Shown one piece after another: positions 43,639 through 52,970 of a stretch of DNA of 64,000 nt. Each line of letters starts with the position of its first letter. Positions within the stretch are counted from its first letter, which is position 1. Source of the stretch: Emergencia sp. 1XD21-10. GTDB taxonomy: Bacteria; Bacillota; Clostridia; Peptostreptococcales; Anaerovoracaceae. The notes beneath the pieces are model-generated. The model had not been told where the DNA came from and searched no databases. It saw nothing but the letters and a program-made list of their open reading frames with translations. The stretch lies in contig NZ_QWEQ01000007.1 of assembly GCF_009936045.1 (NCBI RefSeq), forward strand, positions 62,001 through 126,000, read 5' to 3'. The translations under genes and the position numbers were made by a program.

Positions 43639-44592
43639 TTACGATTGTGCTTCCAGTCTTTCGACCGCCTTTCTCGCTCTGTTTCTCTTCCTTGCTGTTG
43701 CGGACACTGTAATATATACCAACATGAGGACGGTTGCCAGATACGGAACTGCCGCCGTCAAATCACTCGGCACGCCCACGGACTGCAGTCTGATACCCAG
43801 TGCCTGCAGGAAGCCAAAGAGCAAGGCAGCACCGAATACTTTCGGCGGATTTGCCATACCGAATACCACACATGCAAATGCGATAAAGCCGCGGCTTGCG
43901 CTCATACCCTCTGTGAAGCAGTTAAGGAATCCTAGAGACAGATGTGCTCCTGCAAAACCACAGAAAATACCGCATAAAATACTGGAAATCACTTTCATCT
44001 TAACTGGACTGATACCTGCTGTCTCCAGCGCTTCCGGATGTTCTCCCGCCGCACGCAGCCAGAAACCGTAAGGGGTTCTATAAAGGAAAATCCATACTAG
44101 AATCACAAAGAGCCAAGACAGATAGACAAACAGAGAGTATCCGCTGAGAATATCTCCCAGTACAGGAATATCCTTAATCAGAGGAATTTCAATCGGGTCA
44201 AGCCCCTTGATGTTTGCGTCAGTCCAGGTACCAACCTTTCCGAACACGGAACGGAGCATGAAGATAGTCAGACCCCCTGCAAAGGTGTTAATCGTCATAC
44301 CGATGATAAATTCATCACTCTTCAGCTTTACAACAAACAACGCAAAGAATAGCCCCACCAGAATTCCTACAAGAACCGCCGCGAGAATGCCCATCGGTGC
44401 GCTGACAAACATAAAACTGAATGCAACAGCAAAGAACGCCCCCATCAAAATCATGCCTTCCATGCCGATATTCATAATGCCGGCGTGCTCAGTAAAAAGC
44501 CCGCCCAGAGCAGCAAGAAGTACCGGAGTTGCATTACGAATGGTGTTTTGGAATAATCCAACACTGAATAATCCTAAAATTTGATCCCACAT
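43639..44592 (-). CDS. BMP-type ABC transporter permease 2 (nucleoside uptake)
   Basis: 317 aa, eight to ten helices of the BPD_transp_2 family: ALGGLFTEHAGIMNIGMEGM near the start, L-G-I-R-L-Q-S-V-G and VPYLATVLMLVYITVSATAR at the end. With the next three genes it forms a nucleoside (or related) importer like B. subtilis NupNOPQ. It starts 1 base after the previous permease's stop and ends the operon. Confidence 0.88.
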   Translation of the reverse strand: MWDQILGLFSVGLFQNTIRNATPVLLAALGGLFTEHAGIMNIGMEGMILMGAFFAVAFSFMFVSAPMGILAAVLVGILVGLFFALFVVKLKSDEFIIGMTINTFAGGLTIFMLRSVFGKVGTWTDANIKGLDPIEIPLIKDIPVLGDILSGYSLFVYLSWLFVILVWIFLYRTPYGFWLRAAGEHPEALETAGISPVKMKVISSILCGIFCGFAGAHLSLGFLNCFTEGMSASRGFIAFACVVFGMANPPKVFGAALLFGFLQALGIRLQSVGVPSDLTAAVPYLATVLMLVYITVSATARKRNRARKAVERLEAQS

Positions 44593-44593
44593 T

Positions 44594-45667
44594 TTATTTC
44601 AGCTCCTTTCTTGCTTTTTTCTGTAGTTTTCTATGTTCCAACCATGCGTTGATACCCTTTTCTGCTGCCATCAGGAAGATGATAATGGAGAAAATGATAT
44701 CGTAAATCTGGGTGGAAATGCCGACCATCATATCCATATAAGCTGCGCCTACGCTCATAATCGCAAAGAAGAAACTCATGATGATAATACCAATCGGGTT
44801 ATAGTTCATAATCATAGCAACCAGCATACCGTCGAAATAGAATTCGTTGCTGACAGCTTCGGTCATGTGGCCCTGAGATCCATAAACCAGGAACATACCT
44901 ACAAATCCGCAGATTGCACCAGAAGCAACCATAGACCCAATCATCAGCTTACTGCTTGGAAGTCCTGCAAATCTTGCAAATCTTTCATTCTCACCGGTTA
45001 CCTTAATCTGAAGACCTGTGCTGGTCATCTTCATCACATACCAGATAAAAAATGCTACTACTGCACCGCCGATAAAACCAGTGGTCAAATTGGATGCCTG
45101 AATCAGCTTTGTAAAGCGAAGCGTATCCGGAAGATACTCTGTACCCTTTGCAATAGCCGCACTAGGTGCATTCCATGGTCCATTTACAAGATATGTACAA
45201 ACCTTGATTGCCACGGTATTTAACATAATAGTCGTAATGACTTCGCTGACACCAAGCTTTACTTTTAAAAGCGCCGGAATCCATGCATAAAAACCGCCTA
45301 CTACAACGGCACCAATAAATGAAAGTACCACTACTACAATAGTCGGGAGATTGGAGCACCAAAGACCAATCATGGTCGAAGTCAAAGCGCCAAAAAACAG
45401 CTGCCCTTCACCGCCGACGTTAAAAAGTCCGCCCTTTGCACCGATTGCCGTAGCAAGTCCCAAAAGGCAAAGCAGCATAGCGCGCTCTAAGGTATTACCG
45501 ATAAAACGGGGACTTCCCAGAGCACCTTCAATCATCGCTCCGTAAGCTTCAAAAGGATTAAATCCTGTCAGTACCATCAGCACTGCGCCGATGAGCAGCG
45601 CTGCGATAATGCAGGCTGCCAACGTTCCGATATATCTTACATTAATTTTTTCCTTTAGCTGATTCAT
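44594..45667 (-). CDS. BMP-type ABC transporter permease 1 (nucleoside uptake)
   Basis: 357 aa, about ten helices. GLATAIGAKGGLFNVGGEGQ and GVSEVITTIMLNTVAIKVCT are conserved for this branch of BPD_transp_2; AAEKGINAWLEHRKLQKKAR ends it. It overlaps the ATPase gene by 4 bases, and forms the membrane channel together with the downstream permease. Confidence 0.88.
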   Translation of the reverse strand: MNQLKEKINVRYIGTLAACIIAALLIGAVLMVLTGFNPFEAYGAMIEGALGSPRFIGNTLERAMLLCLLGLATAIGAKGGLFNVGGEGQLFFGALTSTMIGLWCSNLPTIVVVVLSFIGAVVVGGFYAWIPALLKVKLGVSEVITTIMLNTVAIKVCTYLVNGPWNAPSAAIAKGTEYLPDTLRFTKLIQASNLTTGFIGGAVVAFFIWYVMKMTSTGLQIKVTGENERFARFAGLPSSKLMIGSMVASGAICGFVGMFLVYGSQGHMTEAVSNEFYFDGMLVAMIMNYNPIGIIIMSFFFAIMSVGAAYMDMMVGISTQIYDIIFSIIIFLMAAEKGINAWLEHRKLQKKARKELK

Positions 45668-47205
45668 GCCTGCACCTCCGCTTCTTCATTTCGGTGTCCG
45701 GTCATGTAGTAACTGATACCCATCTTATCAATTTCGCCTTCTTTGAACTCTCCTGTGATTTCACCTTCGTACATGGTGATAATCCGGTCACTGAGACGGA
45801 ATACTTCGTCCAAATCTGCACTGACCAGCAAAATTGCACAACCTTCGTTACGCTTGTCGATGATACACTGATGAATGAATTCAATGGCGCCTACATCCAC
45901 GCCTCTAGTCGGCTGAGCAATGATAACAATCGGCGTATCAAAGGAAAATTCTCTGGCGACGACAACTTTCTGCATATTGCCGCCGGACAAAGAGCCAACC
46001 TCTGTGTTAACACCAGCGCCTCTCATATCAAACTTTCTAAACAGCTCATTGGCATACCTAACAATGGAAGATCGTTTTAGGTGAATCTTATATTTGGAAA
46101 ACTCAGGCAACGTTTCCTTGCCGATAATCAGGTTGTCCGTAATGGTGGACTTAGTAGATACACCGGTGGCAATTCTGTCCTCCGGAATATGAGCAAGGCC
46201 TAAATCACGAACCTGTCCCGGACGCAGACGAGCAATATCTGTGCCTGATACTTTTACTGTACCTGCCTCAATATGGCGCATACCTGTAATCGCCTCAAGA
46301 AGCTCACTCTGACCATTACCTTCAATTGCTGCAATGCCCAAAATCTCACCTGCATGTACCTGCAAATCTACGCCGCGAACAGCAAGAAGACCGCGATTAT
46401 CTGCAACCTGAAGATTCTCTACTTCAATCATCACATCGCCCGGCGTTCCTTTCTTCTCCAGTTTATCAAAGAGTACGTCACGACCTACCATCATGGAAGC
46501 CAAAATCTTTTCGTTGACATCTTTAGTCTGCTCCACGCCTACCAGCTGACCCTGACGCATTACCCCGACTCTGTCGGAAATAGCCATAACCTCGTTAAGC
46601 TTATGGGTAATGATAATAACGGTCATTTCTTTTTCTTTGACAATACGTCTGATTACATCAAATAATTCCTCTGTTTCCTGCGGGGTCAGTACTGCCGTGG
46701 GCTCGTCCAGAATCAAAATATCAGCACCCCTGTACAACGTTTTTAAAATTTCGACTCTCTGCTGCAGTCCTACGCTAATTTCTTCAACCACAGCCTTTGG
46801 GTCAACTACCAGACCATAATCCTCCACTAGATTCGATACCGCCTTTTCGGCACCTTTTAGGTCATAAAAAAATCTGTTCTTCCTCGGTTCTTTACTGAGC
46901 ACGATATTCTGCGCCACAGTAAAAGAGGGAACCAGCATAAAGTGCTGGTGCACCATGCCTACGCCATGTTCAATTGATTCTGTCGGCGTATGCTTTTCCA
47001 TCTTGCTGCCTTTGATATAGACATTGCCGCTGGTCGGTGTGTTAATACCGTAAAGAATATTCATCAGAGTACTCTTGCCTGCACCATTTTCTCCAACCAG
47101 CGCGAAAATTTCGCCCTTCCTGATATCAAAGGAAACGTTATCATTTGCCAGTACGCCCGGAAACTGCATGGTCACATTTTCAAACTTTACAATCGTCTCC
47201 TGCAA
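45664..47205 (-). CDS. BMP-type ABC transporter ATP-binding protein (double ATPase)
   Basis: 513 aa with two ABC domains. The first has Walker A GENGAGKSTLMNILYG, Q-loop VHQHFMLVP, a signature ISVGLQQRVEI and Walker B ILILDEPTAVLTP. The second half is degenerate, with A-I-E-G-N-G-Q-S-E-L in place of Walker A, signature SLSGGNMQKVVVA and VIIAQPTRGVDVG in place of the usual Walker B. This asymmetry is normal for sugar and nucleoside importers. It sits between the BMP lipoprotein and the two permeases. Confidence 0.92.
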   Translation of the reverse strand: MQETIVKFENVTMQFPGVLANDNVSFDIRKGEIFALVGENGAGKSTLMNILYGINTPTSGNVYIKGSKMEKHTPTESIEHGVGMVHQHFMLVPSFTVAQNIVLSKEPRKNRFFYDLKGAEKAVSNLVEDYGLVVDPKAVVEEISVGLQQRVEILKTLYRGADILILDEPTAVLTPQETEELFDVIRRIVKEKEMTVIIITHKLNEVMAISDRVGVMRQGQLVGVEQTKDVNEKILASMMVGRDVLFDKLEKKGTPGDVMIEVENLQVADNRGLLAVRGVDLQVHAGEILGIAAIEGNGQSELLEAITGMRHIEAGTVKVSGTDIARLRPGQVRDLGLAHIPEDRIATGVSTKSTITDNLIIGKETLPEFSKYKIHLKRSSIVRYANELFRKFDMRGAGVNTEVGSLSGGNMQKVVVAREFSFDTPIVIIAQPTRGVDVGAIEFIHQCIIDKRNEGCAILLVSADLDEVFRLSDRIITMYEGEITGEFKEGEIDKMGISYYMTGHRNEEAEVQA

Positions 47206-47246
47206 AATTGTTTCCTCACATTTCTTAGTCTACATAAATGAAATAA

Positions 47247-47270
47247 GGCGCGGCGTTAAAACGCCACGCC
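47247..47270 (-). terminator. Intra-operon stem-loop behind the BMP lipoprotein gene
   Basis: GGCGCGGCGTT, two bases, AACGCCACGCC lies between the binding-protein gene and the ATPase gene. It probably lets most transcripts stop after the lipoprotein, which is needed in excess over the membrane complex. Confidence 0.6.
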
Positions 47271-47295
47271 CTAAATGGTTTATTGCTTTTAAAAT

Positions 47296-48345
47296 TTAGA
47301 ATACGGTATCTACTACGATATCTCCTGCAGTAATCTTAGCCATCTGTTCATCCAAAGCTTTGATGACATCTTCAGGAACCAGCATATCCGCATCTTCCGG
47401 ACCATATGCAACCTTTACATATTCGCCATCGGAACCAGCGTAGAATACCCGTCCGCCAATCCACTTGGAATCGTCGGAAGTGAAATCCTTTACGTAGTCA
47501 ACGATAGACTTCTGTACGTTCTTAATCATGGAGCACAGAATCTCGTCTGCATACTTGGACATAGTGATTCTCTGATCCTGGTCAACGCCGATGCACTTAA
47601 TGCCCAGTTCTTTTGCTTTCATGATAGCGCCGTTACCGGAACCGCCTGCTGCACAGAAGATAATGTCAGCACCCTTGGATGCCTGATCCTGTGCGTGTTC
47701 AGCGCCAAGGTTCGTGTCGGACCAGTCGCCAGTGTAACCCTTGATTACCTTAACATCCTTGTTCAGGTCTTTGCCAGCCTGCTCTGCGCCCTGCTTGTAA
47801 CCAACGTAGAAGTCGTTGATAACAGGAATGTCAGCACCACCGATGAAGCCAACTACATTGCTTTCGGTCATGGAACCTGCGATATATCCTACCAGATAAG
47901 AACCCTCGTTCTGCTTGTAGGAGATACAAGTCAGGTTAGGAATGTCAGCATAATCATCAACCACATTGTCAACCCAAATAAACTTAGTATCCGGATACTC
48001 TTTTGCTACAGTGCCAATCATAAGCAGTTCGGAGCCTACACCGATTACTACATCAGAAGATTCTGCAGCAGTTCTCAGGCTCTGCTCGTATAAAGTCTCG
48101 TCAGTATTACATTCAGTAACTTTTACCTCGAAACCCTGTTCCTTCAACTCATTCAGACCTGCATTTGCAGAGTCGTTGAAAGACATGTCGCCCAGCTGCG
48201 TTGCAATAACTCCAGTAATTTTAACAGCCTTTGTTTCTGGCGCGTCAGCATCTCCGCCATCATCGCTTGAGCCGCAGCTTGCCATAAATAAGGACATGGA
48301 CAGTACCATTACGGCAGCCAGGGTTAATGAAATAAATTTCTTCAT
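47296..48345 (-). CDS. BMP family substrate-binding lipoprotein
   Basis: 349 aa. The lipoprotein signal ends at SLFMASCGSSDD. The Bmp/Med domain shows GVIATQLGDMSFNDSANAGL, VVIGVGSELLMIGTVAKEYP, KFIWVDNVVDDYADIPN, YLVGYIAGSMTESNVVGFIG and GADIIFCAAGGSGNGAIMKA. It captures nucleosides or related ligands for the importer encoded downstream. The start at 48345 (MKKFISLTL) is 6 bases after GGAGG; an ATG two codons earlier touches that site. First gene of the four-gene operon; no purine riboswitch was recognised in the short leader. Confidence 0.9.
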   Translation of the reverse strand: MKKFISLTLAAVMVLSMSLFMASCGSSDDGGDADAPETKAVKITGVIATQLGDMSFNDSANAGLNELKEQGFEVKVTECNTDETLYEQSLRTAAESSDVVIGVGSELLMIGTVAKEYPDTKFIWVDNVVDDYADIPNLTCISYKQNEGSYLVGYIAGSMTESNVVGFIGGADIPVINDFYVGYKQGAEQAGKDLNKDVKVIKGYTGDWSDTNLGAEHAQDQASKGADIIFCAAGGSGNGAIMKAKELGIKCIGVDQDQRITMSKYADEILCSMIKNVQKSIVDYVKDFTSDDSKWIGGRVFYAGSDGEYVKVAYGPEDADMLVPEDVIKALDEQMAKITAGDIVVDTVF

Positions 48346-48433
48346 CTTCATCCTCCGTTTTATCATATTTGTAATAAATATTTTGACTAGATTTTACCAC
48401 AACTATTTCATATTATCAACACAATTCCGCAGA

Positions 48434-49222
48434 TTAAACAAATGTATACAAAATCATTTCTGCCTTTTTAAACCCAAAATTCAGCTGCTCCTTATCGTGA
48501 CAGTCACTCCCCAGAATCACAGAACAGTCGCTCTTTGCAAGCTCCCGCAAAATAAAGGCCGCCGGATACGGCACACTGCGATAACCTCTCGCCATAGCAC
48601 CGGTATTGATTTCGATAATCGGCTTTTTTTCAGAAGCCAGCACCTGGTCCAGCGCCGAAAGGGCTGCCGCCTTGTACCAGTCCGCCTCTTCATCGAAGTA
48701 TTTATAGCCTTCGTTAAACTTGGTCACCAGATCAAAATGTCCTAAAATATCGCAGCCGGTCTTATCTACAACGTCAGCTACAGACTGAAAATAGCTCTCT
48801 ACATAAGCTCTGTAGTTACCGCCGAAGTACTTCTGTACATCAGCTACCATATCCTGCTCGGACTTGTCCACACATACCGGTGTACCATCCTTTGCAAGGG
48901 CATAATGAACAGAGCCGATGATATAATCATACGGATAATCGTCTCCTTCTCCAAGGTAATCTCGCTCGACTCCCAGATAAATGTCAATCTGTCCCCGGTA
49001 CGCCTCCTTTAGACGCAGGACTTCCTCTCTGTAGCGCAAGGTGTTTGCCCTGCTCATGCAAAACTCCTCATCGTTGACCGAATACTCGTGACCGGAAAAC
49101 CCAAGGGCACAAAACCCGAGGTCGATGGCTTTTTTTACCATCTCCTCAGGCTCATCTTTTCCATCGCAAAAACAGGTATGGGTATGCAAATTGAGATTCC
49201 CTTTTGGGTTTAACACAATCAT
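48434..49222 (-). CDS. hisK: Histidinol-phosphatase, PHP family
   Basis: 262 aa. Removes phosphate from histidinol phosphate. PHP motifs are [44 protein letters not shown]-like [17 protein letters not shown] and [16 protein letters not shown]. It overlaps hisIE by 4 bases and is the last gene of the his operon (equivalent to hisJ of B. subtilis). Confidence 0.92.
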   Translation of the reverse strand: MIVLNPKGNLNLHTHTCFCDGKDEPEEMVKKAIDLGFCALGFSGHEYSVNDEEFCMSRANTLRYREEVLRLKEAYRGQIDIYLGVERDYLGEGDDYPYDYIIGSVHYALAKDGTPVCVDKSEQDMVADVQKYFGGNYRAYVESYFQSVADVVDKTGCDILGHFDLVTKFNEGYKYFDEEADWYKAAALSALDQVLASEKKPIIEINTGAMARGYRSVPYPAAFILRELAKSDCSVILGSDCHDKEQLNFGFKKAEMILYTFV

Positions 49223-49875
49223 TTCATTTTCTCCTGTTTCACTTTATGGTCTATAATATGACGGGAAGCCAGTTCACTCATCACGTCATCTACAGTGATT
49301 CCCATTTCTACCATAAGTACCATCACATGATACGCAAGGTCTGCAATTTCGTAAATCGTCTCCGCCTTGTCATCCGCTTTTCCTGCAATGATGACTTCGG
49401 TGGACTCCTCGCCGACCTTCTTCAAAATCTTGTCCATTCCCTTTTCAAAGAGGTAGGAAGTGTAGGAGCCCTCCGGCATTTCCTCCTTGCGGCCCTGCAG
49501 CATTTTGTAGAGACCTTTTACAGAGAATCCCTCGGTTTCTTCTATTTCCAGCTCTCCCATTACAGGAAATTCAAAGCAGGAATCGCCGCCCAGATGGCAG
49601 GCAGGTCCCTCTTTGTTGACCATGACAACCAGTGCGTCACGGTCGCAATCAGCCGTAATGCTGACGATATGCTGCACATTGCCGCTGGTTTCGCCCTTTC
49701 TCCACAGTTCCTGTCTGGAACGAGACCAGAAGCAGGTTCTCTTTTCCTCCATGCTGATTGCAAGGCTCTCTCTGTTCATATAAGCAAGAGTGAGCACCTT
49801 CTTGGACTGTGCATCCACCACAATGGCAGGAATCAGTCCCTTTTCATCAAATTTCAATTCTTCTATTTTTACCAT
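49219..49875 (-). CDS. hisIE: Bifunctional phosphoribosyl-AMP cyclohydrolase / phosphoribosyl-ATP pyrophosphatase
   Basis: 218 aa. The N-terminal HisI part has [20 protein letters not shown] and [20 protein letters not shown] with [13 protein letters not shown] and an [10 protein letters not shown] zinc site. The C-terminal HisE part has [20 protein letters not shown] and [13 protein letters not shown]. It catalyses steps 2 and 3 of the pathway. A 340-base gap with array C separates it from hisF, so it may rely partly on an internal promoter: a perfect TTGACA lies on the minus strand (plus 49917-49922), with only a weak -10. Confidence 0.94.
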   Translation of the reverse strand: MVKIEELKFDEKGLIPAIVVDAQSKKVLTLAYMNRESLAISMEEKRTCFWSRSRQELWRKGETSGNVQHIVSITADCDRDALVVMVNKEGPACHLGGDSCFEFPVMGELEIEETEGFSVKGLYKMLQGRKEEMPEGSYTSYLFEKGMDKILKKVGEESTEVIIAGKADDKAETIYEIADLAYHVMVLMVEMGITVDDVMSELASRHIIDHKVKQEKMK

Positions 49876-49947
49876 AATCTTCTCCTGCTGTCTTCTTTAA
49901 TATATTTTACTTTTTGTGTCAAGCCCATGAAAGCCATAAACCATGTT

Positions 49948-50194
49948 TTAGTACCTAACTGCTGTTTTTGTAAAAAAGGTACTAACACACCCCAATCATC
50001 GTACGCATTATATGGAAATCAAAGAATAAATCCCCACATAATGAAAGAATTATTCATGGATAAATGTATCATAAGCAAAAAAACGTGATAAATCTCCGTC
50101 AAATTCCAAATAACTTCTTCAAAAAAACTTCGATTAACATAATATCACTCCGAATCTTAGTACCTTTTTCACAAAAATCCGGAATAGGTACGAA
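49948..50194. repeat. Inverted-repeat array C: two 38-bp units TTAGTACCT-N20-AGGTACTAA inside the his operon
   Basis: Units at 49948-49985 and 50157-50194, arms TTAGTACCT and AGGTAC(T/G)AA, 20-bp interiors unrelated. Unit starts are 209 bp apart, close to 20 helical turns. Between them a third 38-bp inverted repeat with different 10-bp arms (CATTATATGG 50006-50015, CCACATAATG 50034-50043) may be a variant or chance. The 340-base gap 49876-50215 between hisF and hisIE holds no gene. The layout matches arrays A and B, with GTAC as arm core in place of TGCA. Confidence 0.6.
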
Positions 50195-50215
50195 AATTCC
50201 AATATCCATACCGAT

Positions 50216-50974
50216 CTACTTCCTCACGTGAATACCGGCAGCTGCCAGCTGATTCTTCAAATCTGAAATCGCAACTTCTCCAAAGTGAAAAATAGATGCT
50301 GCCAATCCTGCATCAATGGCCGGAATCGCTCTGAATAAATCTATAAAATCAGAAATGCTGCCCGCACCGCCTGAAGCAATCACAGGCACGGACACCAAAT
50401 CGTTTACCGCGCGCAGAAGCTCAATATCAAAGCCTTTCTTTACGCCGTCAGTGTCAATACTGTTGACTACAATCTCACCTGCGCCGCTGGCTTCACCCTG
50501 CTTAATCCATTCCAATGCGTCAAGCCCGGTATCCTCTCTGCCGCCTTTTGCAAAAACATGAAAACTGCCGTCAACACGTTTCACATCGACAGAAAGCACT
50601 ACGCACTGATCACCATATTTCTTGGCAGCCTCTGCAATAAGTCCTGGATTTTTGATAGCGCCAGAGTTGACAGAAACCTTATCCGCGCCGCATTTCAGCA
50701 CCCGGTCAAAGTCTGCAATGGTGTTGATACCTCCGCCAACAGTCAGGGGAATGAACACTTTGGAAGCCACTTCCTTCAGAATCTCCGTAAACAGCGCCCG
50801 CTCTTCAAAAGAAGCGGTAATGTCATAAAATACCAACTCATCCGCACCGTTTTCGCTGTAATATTTGCCAAGCTCCACCGGCGAAGAGACGTCTGACAAT
50901 CCTTCAAAATTCACACCCTTTACCACTCTGCCGTTTCGCACATCCAAACAGGGAATAATTCTTTTGGTAATCAT
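50216..50974 (-). CDS. hisF: Imidazole glycerol phosphate synthase, cyclase subunit
   Basis: 252 aa TIM barrel. RIIPCLDVRNGRVVKGVNFE starts the fold; D-I-T-A-S follows strand 2, TVGGGINTIADF and SVNSGAIKNP phosphate-site loops, and VIASGGAGSISDF near the end. The two catalytic Asp residues are in CLDV and SIDTDG. It uses ammonia from HisH. It overlaps hisA by 4 bases. Confidence 0.97.
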   Translation of the reverse strand: MITKRIIPCLDVRNGRVVKGVNFEGLSDVSSPVELGKYYSENGADELVFYDITASFEERALFTEILKEVASKVFIPLTVGGGINTIADFDRVLKCGADKVSVNSGAIKNPGLIAEAAKKYGDQCVVLSVDVKRVDGSFHVFAKGGREDTGLDALEWIKQGEASGAGEIVVNSIDTDGVKKGFDIELLRAVNDLVSVPVIASGGAGSISDFIDLFRAIPAIDAGLAASIFHFGEVAISDLKNQLAAAGIHVRK

Positions 50975-51738
50975 TTTGCTCCTCCTTCATCAAAGAGGGC
51001 AGCAAAGACGTCTGCCTGCTCAATAGATTTCGCCAAAGCGATAGCTTTTTGCAGATCGATTGCGCCGTTATAAATCGCTTTTCCGATGATAGCGCCGTAA
51101 ACGCCCATATCAAGAAGCGCCGCCACATCCGCCATAGAAGACACGCCGCCGGAAGCTACAATATCGACGGGATACTTCTCTGAAAGCTCTTTGTAAAGCG
51201 CCTGATTCGTTCCCTGCATAGCGCCGTCCTTTGAAATATCCGTACAGATAATGCAGCTGACGCCGTCATCTGCCAGCTTTTCAAAAATCTCATCTACGGT
51301 AATCTGAGACACTTCTTTCCAGCCATGAATTGCCACATGCCTTTCCGAAATATCCACGCCTACCGCAATTTTTTCTTTATATTTCCTAATCATTTCTGTA
51401 GTAAATTCCGGCTCTTTTACAGCAACAGTGCCGAGAATCACCCGGTACACACCGGCGTCAATATACCGCTTGATGGTCTCTTCGCTGCGGATTCCTCCGC
51501 CGATTTCTACTTTCAGACCGGTTTCTGCCGCTAGGCGTTTTACCACCTGAAAATTCGGGGTATCGCCGTCCTTTGCGCCGTCTAAATCTACCACATGGAG
51601 AAACTCTGCCCCCTTCGCCTCAAACTCCTTGGCATAGGCTACCGGGTCGTCTCCGTATACTGTCATCTGGTCGTAGTCGCCTTTTAGCAGGCGTACCACC
51701 TTGCCATCACGCAAATCGATGGCAGGAAAAATTTTCAT
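50971..51738 (-). CDS. hisA: Phosphoribosylformimino-AICAR phosphate isomerase
   Basis: 255 aa TIM barrel homologous to HisF. MKIFPAIDLRDGKVVRLLKG, FLHVVDLDGAKDG, VEIGGGIRSEETI and VIASGG-type loop (DIVASGGVSSMADVAALLDM) identify it; DISKDGAM carries the second Asp. The start at 51738 begins the conserved sequence; a longer open frame exists but adds unrelated residues. It follows hisH by 22 bases. Confidence 0.96.
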   Translation of the reverse strand: MKIFPAIDLRDGKVVRLLKGDYDQMTVYGDDPVAYAKEFEAKGAEFLHVVDLDGAKDGDTPNFQVVKRLAAETGLKVEIGGGIRSEETIKRYIDAGVYRVILGTVAVKEPEFTTEMIRKYKEKIAVGVDISERHVAIHGWKEVSQITVDEIFEKLADDGVSCIICTDISKDGAMQGTNQALYKELSEKYPVDIVASGGVSSMADVAALLDMGVYGAIIGKAIYNGAIDLQKAIALAKSIEQADVFAALFDEGGAK

Positions 51739-51760
51739 AACCAAACTTCCTTTCTCTCTT

Positions 51761-52378
51761 TTATAGCTCGCAAAATGCACGCAGAATCTTCATACCGATT
51801 TCGCCGCTTTTTTCCGGGTGAAATTGAACGCCGTAAACGTTATCCTTTGCAACTGCCGCCGTCAGTTCTGCCCCGTATTCTGTCGTTGCAATGGTCGCTT
51901 CCTCGCACTCACTTCCATAATAGGTATGGACAAAATACACAAAATCGCCCTCTTCCAGATATTTGAATATCGGGCTTTTTTCTTTGTCCTTGGGGAAATG
52001 AAGCCCATTCCAGCCAATATGAGGCACCTTGTAACCGCAAGGCACCACACCCTCCATGGTGACAATTTCACCGGGGATTAAACCCAGACCTGCATGCTCA
52101 CCGTATTCATAACTTTTCTCAAAGAGCAGCTGCATACCGAGACAAATGCCAAGAAGTGGTTTTCCTTTGGAAACTTCCGAAAGCACCACCTCAGCCATAC
52201 CGCTTTCCCGCAGTTTTAAAGCCGCATCACCAAAAGCGCCGACACCGGGAAGTATCAGCTTATCTGCTTTTTCAATCACCGCCGGATCGCTGGTTAATAC
52301 CGCTTCCTGTCCGATATAACGGAAAGAACTTTCCAGAGAAAAAATATTTCCTACGCCGTAATCTATGATGGCAATCAT
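51761..52378 (-). CDS. hisH: Imidazole glycerol phosphate synthase, glutaminase subunit
   Basis: 205 aa class I amidotransferase. IIDYGVGNIFSLESSFRYIG starts it, the nucleophile Cys lies in LLGICLGMQLLFEKSYE, and the His-Glu pair in GVQFHPEKSGEIG. It produces ammonia for HisF. Its start abuts the hisB stop (52379). Confidence 0.97.
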   Translation of the reverse strand: MIAIIDYGVGNIFSLESSFRYIGQEAVLTSDPAVIEKADKLILPGVGAFGDAALKLRESGMAEVVLSEVSKGKPLLGICLGMQLLFEKSYEYGEHAGLGLIPGEIVTMEGVVPCGYKVPHIGWNGLHFPKDKEKSPIFKYLEEGDFVYFVHTYYGSECEEATIATTEYGAELTAAVAKDNVYGVQFHPEKSGEIGMKILRAFCEL

Positions 52379-52966
52379 TTACAGCACTCCCTTCGTGGAA
52401 GGAATTTCGTCTTTATATTCCTCGTCAATTTTTACTGCTTTTGCCATAGCTCTGCCGAAAGCTTTGAACATGGCTTCAATGATGTGGTGGGTATTCTCCC
52501 CTGCAAGCTGCTTAAAGTGCAAAGTCACCTGCGCCTTTCTTACAAAACCAAGAAAAAATTCTTTCACCAGTTCCGTGTCAAAATCTCCCACTTTCTCACA
52601 TGGCATTTCTACCTGTAAGCCCAGATAATCTCTTCCGGAAATATCCACTGCGCATATCATCAAAGTCTCATCCATAGGCAGAATCATATCACCAAAGCGG
52701 CAGATTCCCCGCATGTCTGCGAGCGCCTCAGAAAAAGCGCTTCCCAGTACGATTCCAATGTCTTCTACGGTGTGGTGGTAATCCACGTCTGTATCTCCCT
52801 GACAGCTGACTGTAAGGTCAAATCTGCCGTGCCTTGCAAAGAGGGTCAGCATATGGTCTAAAAATCCACAGCCTGTATGAACAGCGCTTTCCCCTCTGCC
52901 GTCCATATTCAGCTTCAGACTGATTTGGGTTTCCGCTGTATTTCGATTGATTTCACTTGTTCTCAT
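52379..52966 (-). CDS. hisB: Imidazoleglycerol-phosphate dehydratase
   Basis: 195 aa, dehydratase domain only, with no fused phosphatase, in keeping with the separate PHP phosphatase. Metal ligands lie in TGCGFLDHMLTLFARHGRFD, DYHHTVEDIGIVLG and NTHHIIEAMFKAFGRAM. It sits 4 bases after hisC. Confidence 0.97.
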   Translation of the reverse strand: MRTSEINRNTAETQISLKLNMDGRGESAVHTGCGFLDHMLTLFARHGRFDLTVSCQGDTDVDYHHTVEDIGIVLGSAFSEALADMRGICRFGDMILPMDETLMICAVDISGRDYLGLQVEMPCEKVGDFDTELVKEFFLGFVRKAQVTLHFKQLAGENTHHIIEAMFKAFGRAMAKAVKIDEEYKDEIPSTKGVL

Positions 52967-52970
52967 CTTT

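Noticed and set aside
48346-48433. Purine riboswitch before the BMP transporter operon
   Set aside because: The leader is too short and lacks the three-stem core.
50006-50043. Third unit of array C (CATTATATGG ... CCACATAATG)
   Set aside because: Length 38 fits, but arm sequence and inner gap (18) differ and only one copy is seen; kept as a note only.
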